DNA of 64,000 nucleotides from Spirosoma terrae (GTDB lineage: Bacteria; Bacteroidota; Bacteroidia; Cytophagales; Spirosomataceae): positions 496,001 through 560,000 of the forward strand of contig NZ_JAAFZH010000002.1 in NCBI RefSeq assembly GCF_010435915.1, given 5' to 3'. Position numbers and translations under genes: made by a program. Under the pieces are notes generated by a model. The model saw nothing but the letters and a program-made list of their open reading frames with translations. It made no database searches and was not told where the DNA came from. Shown piece after piece: positions 36,589-43,990 of the stretch (within the stretch, counting starts at the first letter, position 1; each line of letters starts with the position of its first letter).

Positions 36589-36776
36589 AAATGGTATTTT
36601 GTCGCCCAATTCGCTTTTAGGTGTAGCTCCAATGAGGTAGTACAGAGCATTGCTCTCGCTGAAACCAGCTTATGTACTACGTAGTACACAAGCAACAAGG
36701 GCTTGTTTGAGGTGTGGTGAAGAATCGCAGTTACGTATTGTACAAGCGTTCAGGTTGCATACCCACCTGCGTAGGA
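36589..36776. other. Intergenic stretch with a near-perfect palindrome and repeated octamer
   Basis: No gene seen. The octamer GTAGTACA occurs at 36637-36644 and 36681-36688, and in inverse at 36673-36680, so TGTACTACGTAGTACA (36673-36688) is a perfect 16-bp palindrome, widening to 36668-36693 with one mismatched pair. It lies between the tRNA terminator and the end of the response-regulator gene, an odd place for an operator. Function unknown. Confidence 0.6.
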
Positions 36777-37247
36777 TCAATTTGGACTCAATTGATCGAA
36801 GTTGAAAGGGGAATCGGGTAAAACCGTGCTATTCCAATACGTTCGGATGGAGGTTAATAGGTTTTTCCATTCGGCTAATTCCGCTGGTTTGCTTAAATAG
36901 CTGGCAGCGCCGAGCATATAAGCATCGTCGATATCTTTGCTCGATTGACTGCCCGAGAGCACAATAACCGGAATCAGGCTGCCTAAAGGCTGATCTTTGA
37001 TGAACTCCAGAAACTGTAGGCCCGTTTCGTAGCCGAGTAAATAAATATCTAAAACGATTAGCTTAGGCCAGGCACCATCAATGTTGTAATAGAAGTCTGT
37101 AGCTTCTTTGAAACTGGTTTTATGAATAAACTGGGCTTCTGGAAACGCTGTTTTAGAAACCCGTTGCATAATGTCAGCAGTCGTAGAATCGTCTTCTACC
37201 AGCAGGATGGGAAACTCGTCTTGGCTTAGTTGTCCCGTATATAACAT
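36777..37247 (-). CDS. Single-domain response regulator receiver protein
   Basis: 156 residues consisting of one receiver domain. PILLVEDDSTTADIM has the acidic pair, KLIVLDIYLLGYETGLQFL holds the phospho-acceptor Asp, IPVIVLSGSQSSKDI the Ser/Thr, and AASYLSKPAEL the Lys. No output domain follows, so it acts by protein contact (CheY/Spo0F style) or feeds a phosphorelay. No histidine kinase is next to it. The gene stands alone between two gaps. Confidence 0.9.
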   Translation of the reverse strand: MLYTGQLSQDEFPILLVEDDSTTADIMQRVSKTAFPEAQFIHKTSFKEATDFYYNIDGAWPKLIVLDIYLLGYETGLQFLEFIKDQPLGSLIPVIVLSGSQSSKDIDDAYMLGAASYLSKPAELAEWKNLLTSIRTYWNSTVLPDSPFNFDQLSPN

Positions 37248-37555
37248 GAGCAGAAGAATTAGTTTATTAACAAAGAAACAACAGATTACGGCTTTTGTGA
37301 AAAAAGTTTATTGAATAACCGGCTAGTAAGTACTCTTTGGCTTTGCTTCGACTTATGAGTTAGGTAGTTAACGCGTAAACTGAATAAATTAATTTTCGGC
37401 TCGTTTGTATTTAGCAGCAATGTTGGGAGCCGATCTAAGCGTATAAAAAGCCTAGCCACCCGACTGATGCCGACCAGCGTAGCGACTATAATAGGTACGG
37501 CCGGAATCGCGCTGAATTCCGGCCGTATGTATAGAGTAGGTAATGAAGACGTACA
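37248..37555. other. Gene-free stretch with a 12-bp hairpin
   Basis: No coding frame is convincing here. TACGGCCGGAAT (37496-37507) pairs with ATTCCGGCCGTA (37516-37527), loop 8. It lies 28-59 bases past the stop of the minus-strand lipoprotein gene and could be its terminator, though no U-run follows on that strand. Nothing else is recognised. Confidence 0.5.
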
Positions 37556-39166
37556 CTACGGTCCGGTACTGCCACCCACCTTGGTTACCATGCTGCTGGT
37601 AGTAAACGTAGTGCCCTGAGTGCCGGGCGAATACGTACCGCTGGTGTACAGGCCATTGATAGCTGTTCCGTTCGATACGTTTCCACCCGTATATACTTTG
37701 TAGGTTTGATTGCTTTTCAGTTTAGGGCTGGAAAACAACATCGTATTATAAGCTTTGGGAATCAGGAACGTAAGAGCTTCGGCACCATCATTGGATTGAA
37801 TATGAATCAGCTGGTTTGCCGTGCCACTGCCTAGTATAACGGATGGCTGCGTACTGACGCTGGCTGTCGGACTGCTCGTATTACCGGCAATTCCAACCAG
37901 AATTCCGCCGGTAACTTTAAACGTATTTCGGTCGCAGTCGAACGAACCTTCCGGGTTGCCAGCCCCTACGGCTATAACTTTTCCGCCCGTAACGGTAATC
38001 TTGCCGTTCGAGTCAATCGCGTCATTCGACGTACTATAGGCGTAGATGGTGCCGCCGTTGATGTAAATGAACGTACCGGCATTCAATCCATCATCGGCTG
38101 TTTTGGTAATGATTGTCCCGTTGTTGATTGTCATCACACTTTTACTTTCAATGCCTTCACCAGCACTCGACGTTACGTTGATCGTACCCCCATTGATGGT
38201 CAGATACGGGTCTATGGTTGTGTCGGTATCATACGTAGCCGCAATTCCTTTGTCGGCAACGTTGATGGTAAATGTACCATTGTTGATCACGATATAGCCT
38301 TCTTCACACTGAATGCCATCGCCCGAGGTTGTCATCGTAATAGAGCCGCCGTCAGCAATAAATGCATCGTTGGTATGAATACCGTCAGAAGCGGCACTGG
38401 TTATGGTTATGTTGCCGCTGATAATGCGGACGTAGTCGTCGCTACAGATGGCGTGTTTGTAGTTGCCTTTTAGACTAAGCGAGCCATTACCGCTGAAAAT
38501 GAGCTGCCCCTCGCTAAAGAACGTCGCTTTCATATCCTCAGTGCCAGAAGCGGTATACGTAGTGCCGTCGGTTAACGTATTGGTTGTGTTGTCGGTTAAT
38601 ACCACAAAGGCACGTTTGCTGGACTGGATGTTGATAGCCGGCCCATCGATATTGGTGATATTGACCCCATTTAGAGTGAGTTTGAATTTTTTGTCGCTAT
38701 AGATTTTCACCGAACCGTTGGTTGTTGTACCCGTCAATACGTACTCAACGGCCGACGCTGTCGAATTGATGACGACATCGCCGTTCGATTCTGTAATTGT
38801 TACTCCTCCGCCCGATAACGGATTCGTGATGCTGATCGTACTACCAAACGTGATGGTTACGGTAGACGAAAAGGTTGAATTAGCCAACAGGTCTTCCGTG
38901 TTAGCGGCCGTATCGGTATTACCCTCTTTTGCGCTGGATGTTGTACTAACGCTGTCGATGACGACAGAACCAGTCGAAATAGTGCCTGTTGTGCTGCCGG
39001 GAGTAGTGGTTCCGCCGTCGGCGGCTATATCATCACTTTCTTTGGAGCAGGAGCTAAGCAAGCTAGTCGCTATTAGACTGAGCGCTACGAACGTGGCCAG
39101 GCGTTTTGGGAGTTTATGGGCCAGGCGGCTTATAAATCCATTTACTGAACATTCACTGTATGTCAT
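37556..39166 (-). CDS. Lipoprotein with beta-helix carbohydrate-binding domain (Cthe_2159-like)
   Basis: 536 residues. The N-terminus has a hydrophobic segment ending in a lipobox (SLIATSLLSSC, Cys near residue 40), so it is likely anchored to a membrane. A Thr/Ser/Gly-rich spacer leads into the main region with repeated INGGTI/V-type turns (TINGGTINVTSSAGEGIES, TINNGTIITKTADDGLNAG, YINGGTIYAYSTSNDAIDS), the pattern of a right-handed parallel beta-helix as in the Cthe_2159 family. Those proteins bind polygalacturonate or similar acidic glycans. Predicted surface binding role. Low-complexity composition makes the opposite strand unusually open. Confidence 0.8.
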   Translation of the reverse strand: MTYSECSVNGFISRLAHKLPKRLATFVALSLIATSLLSSCSKESDDIAADGGTTTPGSTTGTISTGSVVIDSVSTTSSAKEGNTDTAANTEDLLANSTFSSTVTITFGSTISITNPLSGGGVTITESNGDVVINSTASAVEYVLTGTTTNGSVKIYSDKKFKLTLNGVNITNIDGPAINIQSSKRAFVVLTDNTTNTLTDGTTYTASGTEDMKATFFSEGQLIFSGNGSLSLKGNYKHAICSDDYVRIISGNITITSAASDGIHTNDAFIADGGSITMTTSGDGIQCEEGYIVINNGTFTINVADKGIAATYDTDTTIDPYLTINGGTINVTSSAGEGIESKSVMTINNGTIITKTADDGLNAGTFIYINGGTIYAYSTSNDAIDSNGKITVTGGKVIAVGAGNPEGSFDCDRNTFKVTGGILVGIAGNTSSPTASVSTQPSVILGSGTANQLIHIQSNDGAEALTFLIPKAYNTMLFSSPKLKSNQTYKVYTGGNVSNGTAINGLYTSGTYSPGTQGTTFTTSSMVTKVGGSTGP

Positions 39167-39309
39167 ATTGGTATCTGGAATAGAGTAAAGTATCTATACC
39201 TCGGTACGCCCGCAAAGGGTAGAATCGTTGCTAATCGTGATGCAGTTGCGGTGAACACGCCAATTTTGCCGGTTAATTGGCTACGTTGCCGTTTGGCGGA
39301 GGCTGTAAG

Positions 39310-40158
39310 TCAGGCCGAGATACCAATCAGCAGCAACCCATCTAAATAGACGTAGTACCAATAGTCAGATGATTGGCGGCTAATTAGTCGGGCGGTTAAG
39401 AGCAACACAATCATAGGCAGCGCCAGACCCAGGCTAATTAAGGCGGTTAAGCCGTGGTTATGGAGGGCAATCAGCGTCAGGAAAAAACAACTGGCAATAC
39501 CGATTTCAAAGGTACGGACCTGCTTTTCGTTCAGCATTGATACAATGGTTAGCCATTTTGAGTGCCGGTCATCGACCCGGTCGCGGTAATCGAACCACAA
39601 GGCAATGCTGTAAATGAGAAAAAAGCGATTTAGAAACCAGTTTACCATGATTACCCAGTCAAACGAATGCGGCACCAGGCTAAAAAAGAACGGTAAAACA
39701 GACGTAGCATACGCCCAAACCAACGCTAAATACGCTGTCTTCAGGATAGCGATTCGACGCAGAACGTAAAAAGGAGGCCAGTCAATTTTGGGAGCCGTAT
39801 AAAGAAAGGTTAACAGTACAACCGGCAGCAGGACCCGTATATGGGCCCTCAACTGAACCAACACGATCAGACAAACAATGGACGCTCCGGCAAAGATACC
39901 CATCAGAAGCCGTTTGTGCTGATGATTCCAGCGCCCTCTATGGGTTTGATCCGCTGATGAGTCGGTCAGATACCAGTGAAGCGAATAGCTGGCTAGCGTA
40001 CCCGTAAACAGTAAAATGAAAAGCGAATCAGGAACTTGTAAACGAAACAAGCGAGTCGTAGCCAGACACATTACTACCGCACAAAGAGCTATGTAGCCAT
40101 TGCCAAAGATGACCAGATGAAAAACGTTTCGCCAAAAACGAAGCAATAACTGCCACAT
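39310..40158 (-). CDS. UbiA-like membrane protein
   Basis: 282 residues, about 8-9 membrane segments. The features seen are a region like the second Asp-rich motif of UbiA prenyltransferases (ALWFDYRDRVDDRHSKW, near residue 195) and a Tyr/Asp-rich C-terminal loop, but the first N-x3-D motif is not clear, so it may be a distant or inactive relative. The IS element ends 5 bases upstream of the start (see 40164-41349), so its own promoter and possibly its first codons may have been displaced. Before the insertion the upstream sequence would have read TTATTAGGTAG then ATG, which looks like a natural start region. Confidence 0.55.
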   Translation of the reverse strand: MWQLLLRFWRNVFHLVIFGNGYIALCAVVMCLATTRLFRLQVPDSLFILLFTGTLASYSLHWYLTDSSADQTHRGRWNHQHKRLLMGIFAGASIVCLIVLVQLRAHIRVLLPVVLLTFLYTAPKIDWPPFYVLRRIAILKTAYLALVWAYATSVLPFFFSLVPHSFDWVIMVNWFLNRFFLIYSIALWFDYRDRVDDRHSKWLTIVSMLNEKQVRTFEIGIASCFFLTLIALHNHGLTALISLGLALPMIVLLLTARLISRQSSDYWYYVYLDGLLLIGISA

Positions 40159-40230
40159 GCTACTGTAAGCTTCCCTGAAATTAGGACAGTGTAGGATTAG
40201 ACTCCTAAAAAGCTAATTTTAAACTGTGCC

Positions 40231-40497
40231 ATGAAAAAGAAACTATTTACCGAAGCCCAGATTGTGGCTGTCCTCAAACAGTACGAAGGGGGACGAGAAG
40301 CTATGGACGTTTGCCGTGAGTACGGCATCTCGAAAGCTACGCTATTTAACTGGCGTAAGAAGTACAGCGGCATGGAGACTACCCACCTGAAGGAACTTAA
40401 AGCGCTTCAGGAAGAGAACCGTCGGCTCAAGCAGATGTACGCCGAACTCAGCTTGGACTACAAGCTCGCTAAGGAGATCATTGGAAAAAAGCTCTGA
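40231..40497 (+). CDS. IS3-family transposase OrfA
   Basis: 88 residues. KKKLFTEAQIVAVLKQYEGG, then a helix-turn-helix (MDVCREYGISKATLFNWRKKY) and a leucine-zipper-like C-terminal helix (LKALQEENRRLKQMYAELSL) for multimerisation. It binds the IS ends and regulates transposition. Near its end the run AAAAAAG (40485-40491) is a classic -1 slippery site that would let ribosomes enter the orfB frame and make the fused transposase. Confidence 0.93.
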   Translation: MKKKLFTEAQIVAVLKQYEGGREAMDVCREYGISKATLFNWRKKYSGMETTHLKELKALQEENRRLKQMYAELSLDYKLAKEIIGKKL

Positions 40498-40517
40498 GGC
40501 CCTGTCAGCAGCAAGAA

Positions 40518-41306
40518 TTGGTGGAATGGGCGGTGAACAAAAACGTATCAGTGGACAGGGCCTGTCGAGTAGTGGGTATGCATCGATCTAAATGGTACTA
40601 CCGAAGCAAGAGGGACGACCAGTTAGTGGTTGAGAAGTTGCAGATGTACGCAGCCAACTACCCAACTCGTGGCTTTGATAACTACTATGGAAAGATCCGG
40701 AACGAGGGGCTTAGATGGAATCGCAAACGAGTGTTGCGAGTGTATCGGTTGCTGAATTTGAAACATCGAAGGCGGCATAAACGACGGCTACCTGCGCGAG
40801 TAAAACAACCTCTACAGGTGCCAGAAACGATCAACTTCAGTTGGAGTATGGATTTTGTGGCGGATGTTCTAGTTAATAAGCGAAAGATCCGGGTTCTGAC
40901 CATTATTGATGACTGTAGTCGGGAAGTACTGGCAGCTCATGCTGATTTTTCACTACCTGCTCAAAAAGTGGTCGATGTTTTAGATATGATTGCTCAAGAA
41001 CGTTCTCTGCCTAAACGGATTAGAGTGGACAATGGGCCGGAATTTATCGCAGATAAGTTTCAGCAATGGTGTAAGGCCAATAACATTATACTTCAATACA
41101 TTCAACCCGGAAAGCCCATGCAGAATGGCTATATTGAGCGGCTTAATCGAACCTATCGGGAGGACGTATTGGATGCCTATTTGTTCGAGACACTTGAGCA
41201 GGTTCGGATTATATCGGATGAGTGGATGGATCAGTATAATCGTTTTCATCCTCATCAGTCATTGAATGGTTTGGCACCAGTCACCTATGCTAGGCAAAAA
41301 AAGTGA
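40518..41306 (+). CDS. IS3-family transposase OrfB (DDE integrase core)
   Basis: 262 residues from an in-frame TTG; in practice it is probably read after a -1 frameshift at 40485-40491, which would add KKALRPCQQQE ahead of it. The catalytic triad is visible: Asp in SWSMDFVADVL, Asp in IRVDNGPEFIA, and Glu in MQNGYIERLNRTYRED. The N-terminal ~90 residues (RACRVVGMHRSKWYYRSKR) are an HTH_21-type domain. Catalyses strand transfer for this IS. Confidence 0.94.
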   Translation: MVEWAVNKNVSVDRACRVVGMHRSKWYYRSKRDDQLVVEKLQMYAANYPTRGFDNYYGKIRNEGLRWNRKRVLRVYRLLNLKHRRRHKRRLPARVKQPLQVPETINFSWSMDFVADVLVNKRKIRVLTIIDDCSREVLAAHADFSLPAQKVVDVLDMIAQERSLPKRIRVDNGPEFIADKFQQWCKANNIILQYIQPGKPMQNGYIERLNRTYREDVLDAYLFETLEQVRIISDEWMDQYNRFHPHQSLNGLAPVTYARQKK

Positions 41307-41353
41307 TGAAAGTCTAAATGCTTGCTGCCCTAATTTAGGGAAGGCTACACTAC

Positions 41354-41603
41354 CTAATAACCGGATTCGTAAAAATAAGACAGGTAACTGAGCTATAGGT
41401 TGGACCTTTATAACTACAAACGCAACAAAGTGGCTTATGACCACCCGGTTCACGATAAAGTTAGGGGCACAATGCCGAGGTTTTCGTGTAGGGGACGGTT
41501 CATTCGATACAGTTTTGTAGCTTTACTGTTTCGTTCGGAAGAATGAAACAGGTCTATAGGGCCTTGCCTTATTCGTTAGTTGTATTAATTACTCACGCAC
41601 TCC
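41354..41603. other. Gene-free stretch between the IS and the XRE regulator
   Basis: No gene or RNA recognised. Sequence immediately past the CTAC duplication is the original upstream flank of the UbiA-like gene. The last ~100 bases probably hold the promoter of the regulator gene; TAGCTTTA around 41517 differs from TAnnTTTG by one base, too weak to call on its own. Confidence 0.4.
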
Positions 41604-43085
41604 TTGAATCTACCAGCCGATCATATTCGCCTGTTATTTGGCCTGAAAATGCGTCAGATGCGAATCGATAGGGGACTGTCGGTTAGCGAACTGGCCCAGC
41701 AGGCTGGTTTGTCTGTCTCCTACGTTACTGAAATCGAAAAAGGACGTAAATATCCTAAAGCTGACAAGATTTCTGCGCTGGCAAATGCTATGCAGGTCGA
41801 CTACGACACGCTGGTATCGCTGAAGCTAAGCAAGAAACTAGAGCCGATTTCGGATCTGTTACGGTCTAAATTCCTGACCGAAATTCCGCTTGAGCTTTTT
41901 GGCATCGATCCGTCCGATTTGCTTGAGCTACTGGCCGAAGCACCAGCCAAGGTTAGCGCCATGATCCGTACGTTTATGGATATAGCGCTGAGCTATAACA
42001 TGAGCGTGGAGCGGTTGTATCTGACGATGCTACGTTCTTATCAGGAAATGCACGACAATTATTTTCCTGATATTGAAACGGAAGCCGAACGATTTCTGAG
42101 TGAGTTTACGGCGTCGGGCCAAGCCGTTGGGGAGGCCCTGCTGGTGAATTTGCTCAAGACGCGGTATGATGTTCACATTGAATTTTTTGATCCGCTCACG
42201 CAGCCAGAACTGGGGTCACTACGTTCTGTTTTTCGGCCAGAACACCGACGGTTGTATCTGAATGTAAGTCTTACTACTGAGCAACGGTCATTCATTCTGG
42301 CTCGAGAGGTGGGTTTTCACTATCTAAGCCTGAAAAACCGACCTTATACGTACTCGTGGGTAGAAGCCGAGTCGTTTGAGCAGATCCTAAATAACTACAA
42401 GGCTTCTTACTTTGCCGGTGCTATTCTGATTCGGAGAGACGTACTGGTTGACAAACTTACGGCCCTATTTGCCCGCGATACGTGGAGCAACGATGCTTTT
42501 CTGCAATTAATCACTGATTTTGGTTCAACGCCCGAGCGGTTCTTTTACCGGCTCAGTAACGTGTTGCCGAGCCATTTTGGCATCGATCAGCTCTTTTTTT
42601 ACCGGTTCAACCATACCGTTGGGCAGACAACGTTCCAGCTCACAAAAGAGATGCATTTGTCGCGCCAGCAGGGGCCACGGGGCATTGTTGACGAACACTT
42701 CTGCCGTCGCTGGATTGCCTGGACCATCCTGCAGGAGTTGCAATCGTTGCAGCAAAAAGGATTCGACGGAACGCTGTGCCGGGCTCAACTTTCAGAATAT
42801 GCCGATTCGGGACTACAGTTTCTGATTATTTCGGTTGCCCATCCTTTTCAGCCGCAGTTTCAGCAAAATATCAGTGTGTCGATGTGCTTTGCGGTGAATG
42901 ATGCTCTGAAAAGTAAGATGAATTTTATGAATAAGCCGTCGGCAGATATTCCGTTTCGGGTTGTTAATGAAGCGTGTGAGCGGTGCGGAATTTTTGACTG
43001 TCGAGAGCGGGTGGCGGCTCCCATTGTGCTGCAGAAGAAACGGCAGTTTGCGGGTATGAAGAAAGCAATGGAAAAGTTAAAATAA
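41604..43085 (+). CDS. XRE-family regulator with IrrE-like and DUF2083 domains (ScfR/RamB-like)
   Basis: 493 residues. Residues 13-70 are an XRE helix-turn-helix (MRQMRIDRGLSVSELAQQAGLS, YVTEIEKGRKYPK). The middle has an IrrE N-terminal-like region (~170-260), but no clear HExxH zinc motif is seen (the matching spot reads AREVGFHYL). The C-terminal DUF2083 region ends with a Cys cluster ACERCGIFDCRERVAAP that is a hallmark of the family. Members (ScfR, RamB) sense short-chain acyl-CoA or acetate and control glyoxylate or propionate genes. The first possible start is the TTG at 41604; an in-frame TAA lies just upstream, and no ATG before residue 16. Starting at residue 16 would drop the conserved DHIRLLFGL lead-in. 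Confidence 0.8.
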   Translation: MNLPADHIRLLFGLKMRQMRIDRGLSVSELAQQAGLSVSYVTEIEKGRKYPKADKISALANAMQVDYDTLVSLKLSKKLEPISDLLRSKFLTEIPLELFGIDPSDLLELLAEAPAKVSAMIRTFMDIALSYNMSVERLYLTMLRSYQEMHDNYFPDIETEAERFLSEFTASGQAVGEALLVNLLKTRYDVHIEFFDPLTQPELGSLRSVFRPEHRRLYLNVSLTTEQRSFILAREVGFHYLSLKNRPYTYSWVEAESFEQILNNYKASYFAGAILIRRDVLVDKLTALFARDTWSNDAFLQLITDFGSTPERFFYRLSNVLPSHFGIDQLFFYRFNHTVGQTTFQLTKEMHLSRQQGPRGIVDEHFCRRWIAWTILQELQSLQQKGFDGTLCRAQLSEYADSGLQFLIISVAHPFQPQFQQNISVSMCFAVNDALKSKMNFMNKPSADIPFRVVNEACERCGIFDCRERVAAPIVLQKKRQFAGMKKAMEKLK

Positions 43086-43109
43086 GGCAGGACGCCGTGT
43101 TTCAGCTGT

Positions 43110-43140
43110 GAAGCGGGCACCAGACTCTGGTGCCCGCTTC
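43110..43140. terminator. Strong bidirectional terminator hairpin
   Basis: GAAGCGGGCACCAG (43110-43123) pairs perfectly with CTGGTGCCCGCTTC (43127-43140), loop ACT. It separates the convergent regulator and outer-membrane protein genes. Only a few T bases follow on either strand. Confidence 0.8.
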
Positions 43141-43142
43141 GT

Positions 43143-43754
43143 TTATTTACTCGTTGGTATACCAATCTGTACGCCGACATTAACCGTGAAGAACTTGGAC
43201 GTATTATCAAAGCTTATATTGTTGACACCCCCCAGGTTGACACTGCCATCTTTATTGCCAAAAATAAAGTTATAGGCTCCTTCTGCAAAAATACCCAGGT
43301 TGCCTAGTGCCAGCATAAGCCCTATTTTAGGGGCAGCTCCCGCATTGGTTGAGCTGATCTTGCTGCTTTCCTGCCCATTAAATTTAATGCGATAACCCGT
43401 TGCATATACACCCGCGTCGACGCCAACGTAAGGACGCAGGAAACCGTCCGACAGATAATAGTCGAGCATAGCGGTTATGGGTATAATGGAGCTTGTGTAT
43501 TGAAAGTTTTGGTTTGCTACGCTGAAATCGTATTTCTCTCCAAACGCTTTTACACCAACGCCAATAGCGAGCTTGGAGGATGGGAATATTTTAGCATTTA
43601 AACCGCCACCGTAGAATGTATCCGAGTTTTTTACGTCAGAAAAGGCGGCTGAACCGTTGATCCCTACGGAAAACTGAGCGAGAGCAGACTGGGTGGTCAG
43701 TGTGAATAAGCACACGCCGACCAACGTAGCGACTAGAGAGTGTATTGTTTTCAT
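43143..43754 (-). CDS. Outer-membrane beta-barrel protein
   Basis: 203 residues with a signal peptide (SLVATLVGVCLFTLTTQSALA). The rest is alternating hydrophobic strands such as FSVGINGSAAFSDV, LAIGVGVKAFG, YVGVDAGVYATGYRI, IGLMLALGNLGIFAEGAYNF and a last strand KFFTVNVGVQIGIP ending near a terminal aromatic/Lys, consistent with an eight-stranded OmpA/OmpX-like barrel. Function not predictable. Stands alone. Confidence 0.8.
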   Translation of the reverse strand: MKTIHSLVATLVGVCLFTLTTQSALAQFSVGINGSAAFSDVKNSDTFYGGGLNAKIFPSSKLAIGVGVKAFGEKYDFSVANQNFQYTSSIIPITAMLDYYLSDGFLRPYVGVDAGVYATGYRIKFNGQESSKISSTNAGAAPKIGLMLALGNLGIFAEGAYNFIFGNKDGSVNLGGVNNISFDNTSKFFTVNVGVQIGIPTSK

Positions 43755-43909
43755 ACAGGCAACCAGTTAATAATAACGATTGAGAACAAGTTGATAGATA
43801 GGTGGTTATGTTATGATTTGCGAATTCACTTATCGATTCCATCCACCTTCGTATATAATTAACCGTTTACGTTCTGAATGGTTTTAAAAGGATTGGCTAC
43901 ATAACAAAT

Positions 43910-43951
43910 CAACCCGGCCGACTATCCTGTTAGGGACAATCAACCGGGTTG
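43910..43951 (-). terminator. Hairpin downstream of aconitase
   Basis: CAACCCGG (43910-43917) pairs with CCGGGTTG (43944-43951), with partial inner pairing (GACTATCC against GGACAATC). It sits about 40 bases beyond the aconitase stop in its direction. Few T bases follow, so the call is moderate. Confidence 0.5.
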
Positions 43952-43990
43952 TCTATAATCGTTGAAACGGACCAGGCCGCTTCGATTCGC

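Larger units (their letters stand above)
40164..41349 (+). mobile_element. IS3-family insertion sequence, IS407-like subgroup, complete
   Basis: 1186 bp. Left end TGTAAGCTTCCCTGAAATTA (40164-40183) and right end, whose complement begins TGTAGCCTTCCCTAAATTAG, form terminal inverted repeats with a few differences and one indel over ~25 nt. The flanks repeat CTAC (40160-40163 and 41350-41353), a 4-bp target duplication as expected for this subgroup. It carries orfA and orfB with a slippery run. Both look intact, suggesting recent arrival. Confidence 0.92.

Noticed and set aside
36339-36698. Minus-strand frame of 119 residues
   Set aside because: It runs antisense through the tRNA-Ser and its terminator, with no family resemblance.
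38718-39188. Plus-strand frame of 156 residues opposite the beta-helix lipoprotein
   Set aside because: A product of the low-complexity Thr/Ser/Val composition of the real gene; no start context and no recognisable domain.
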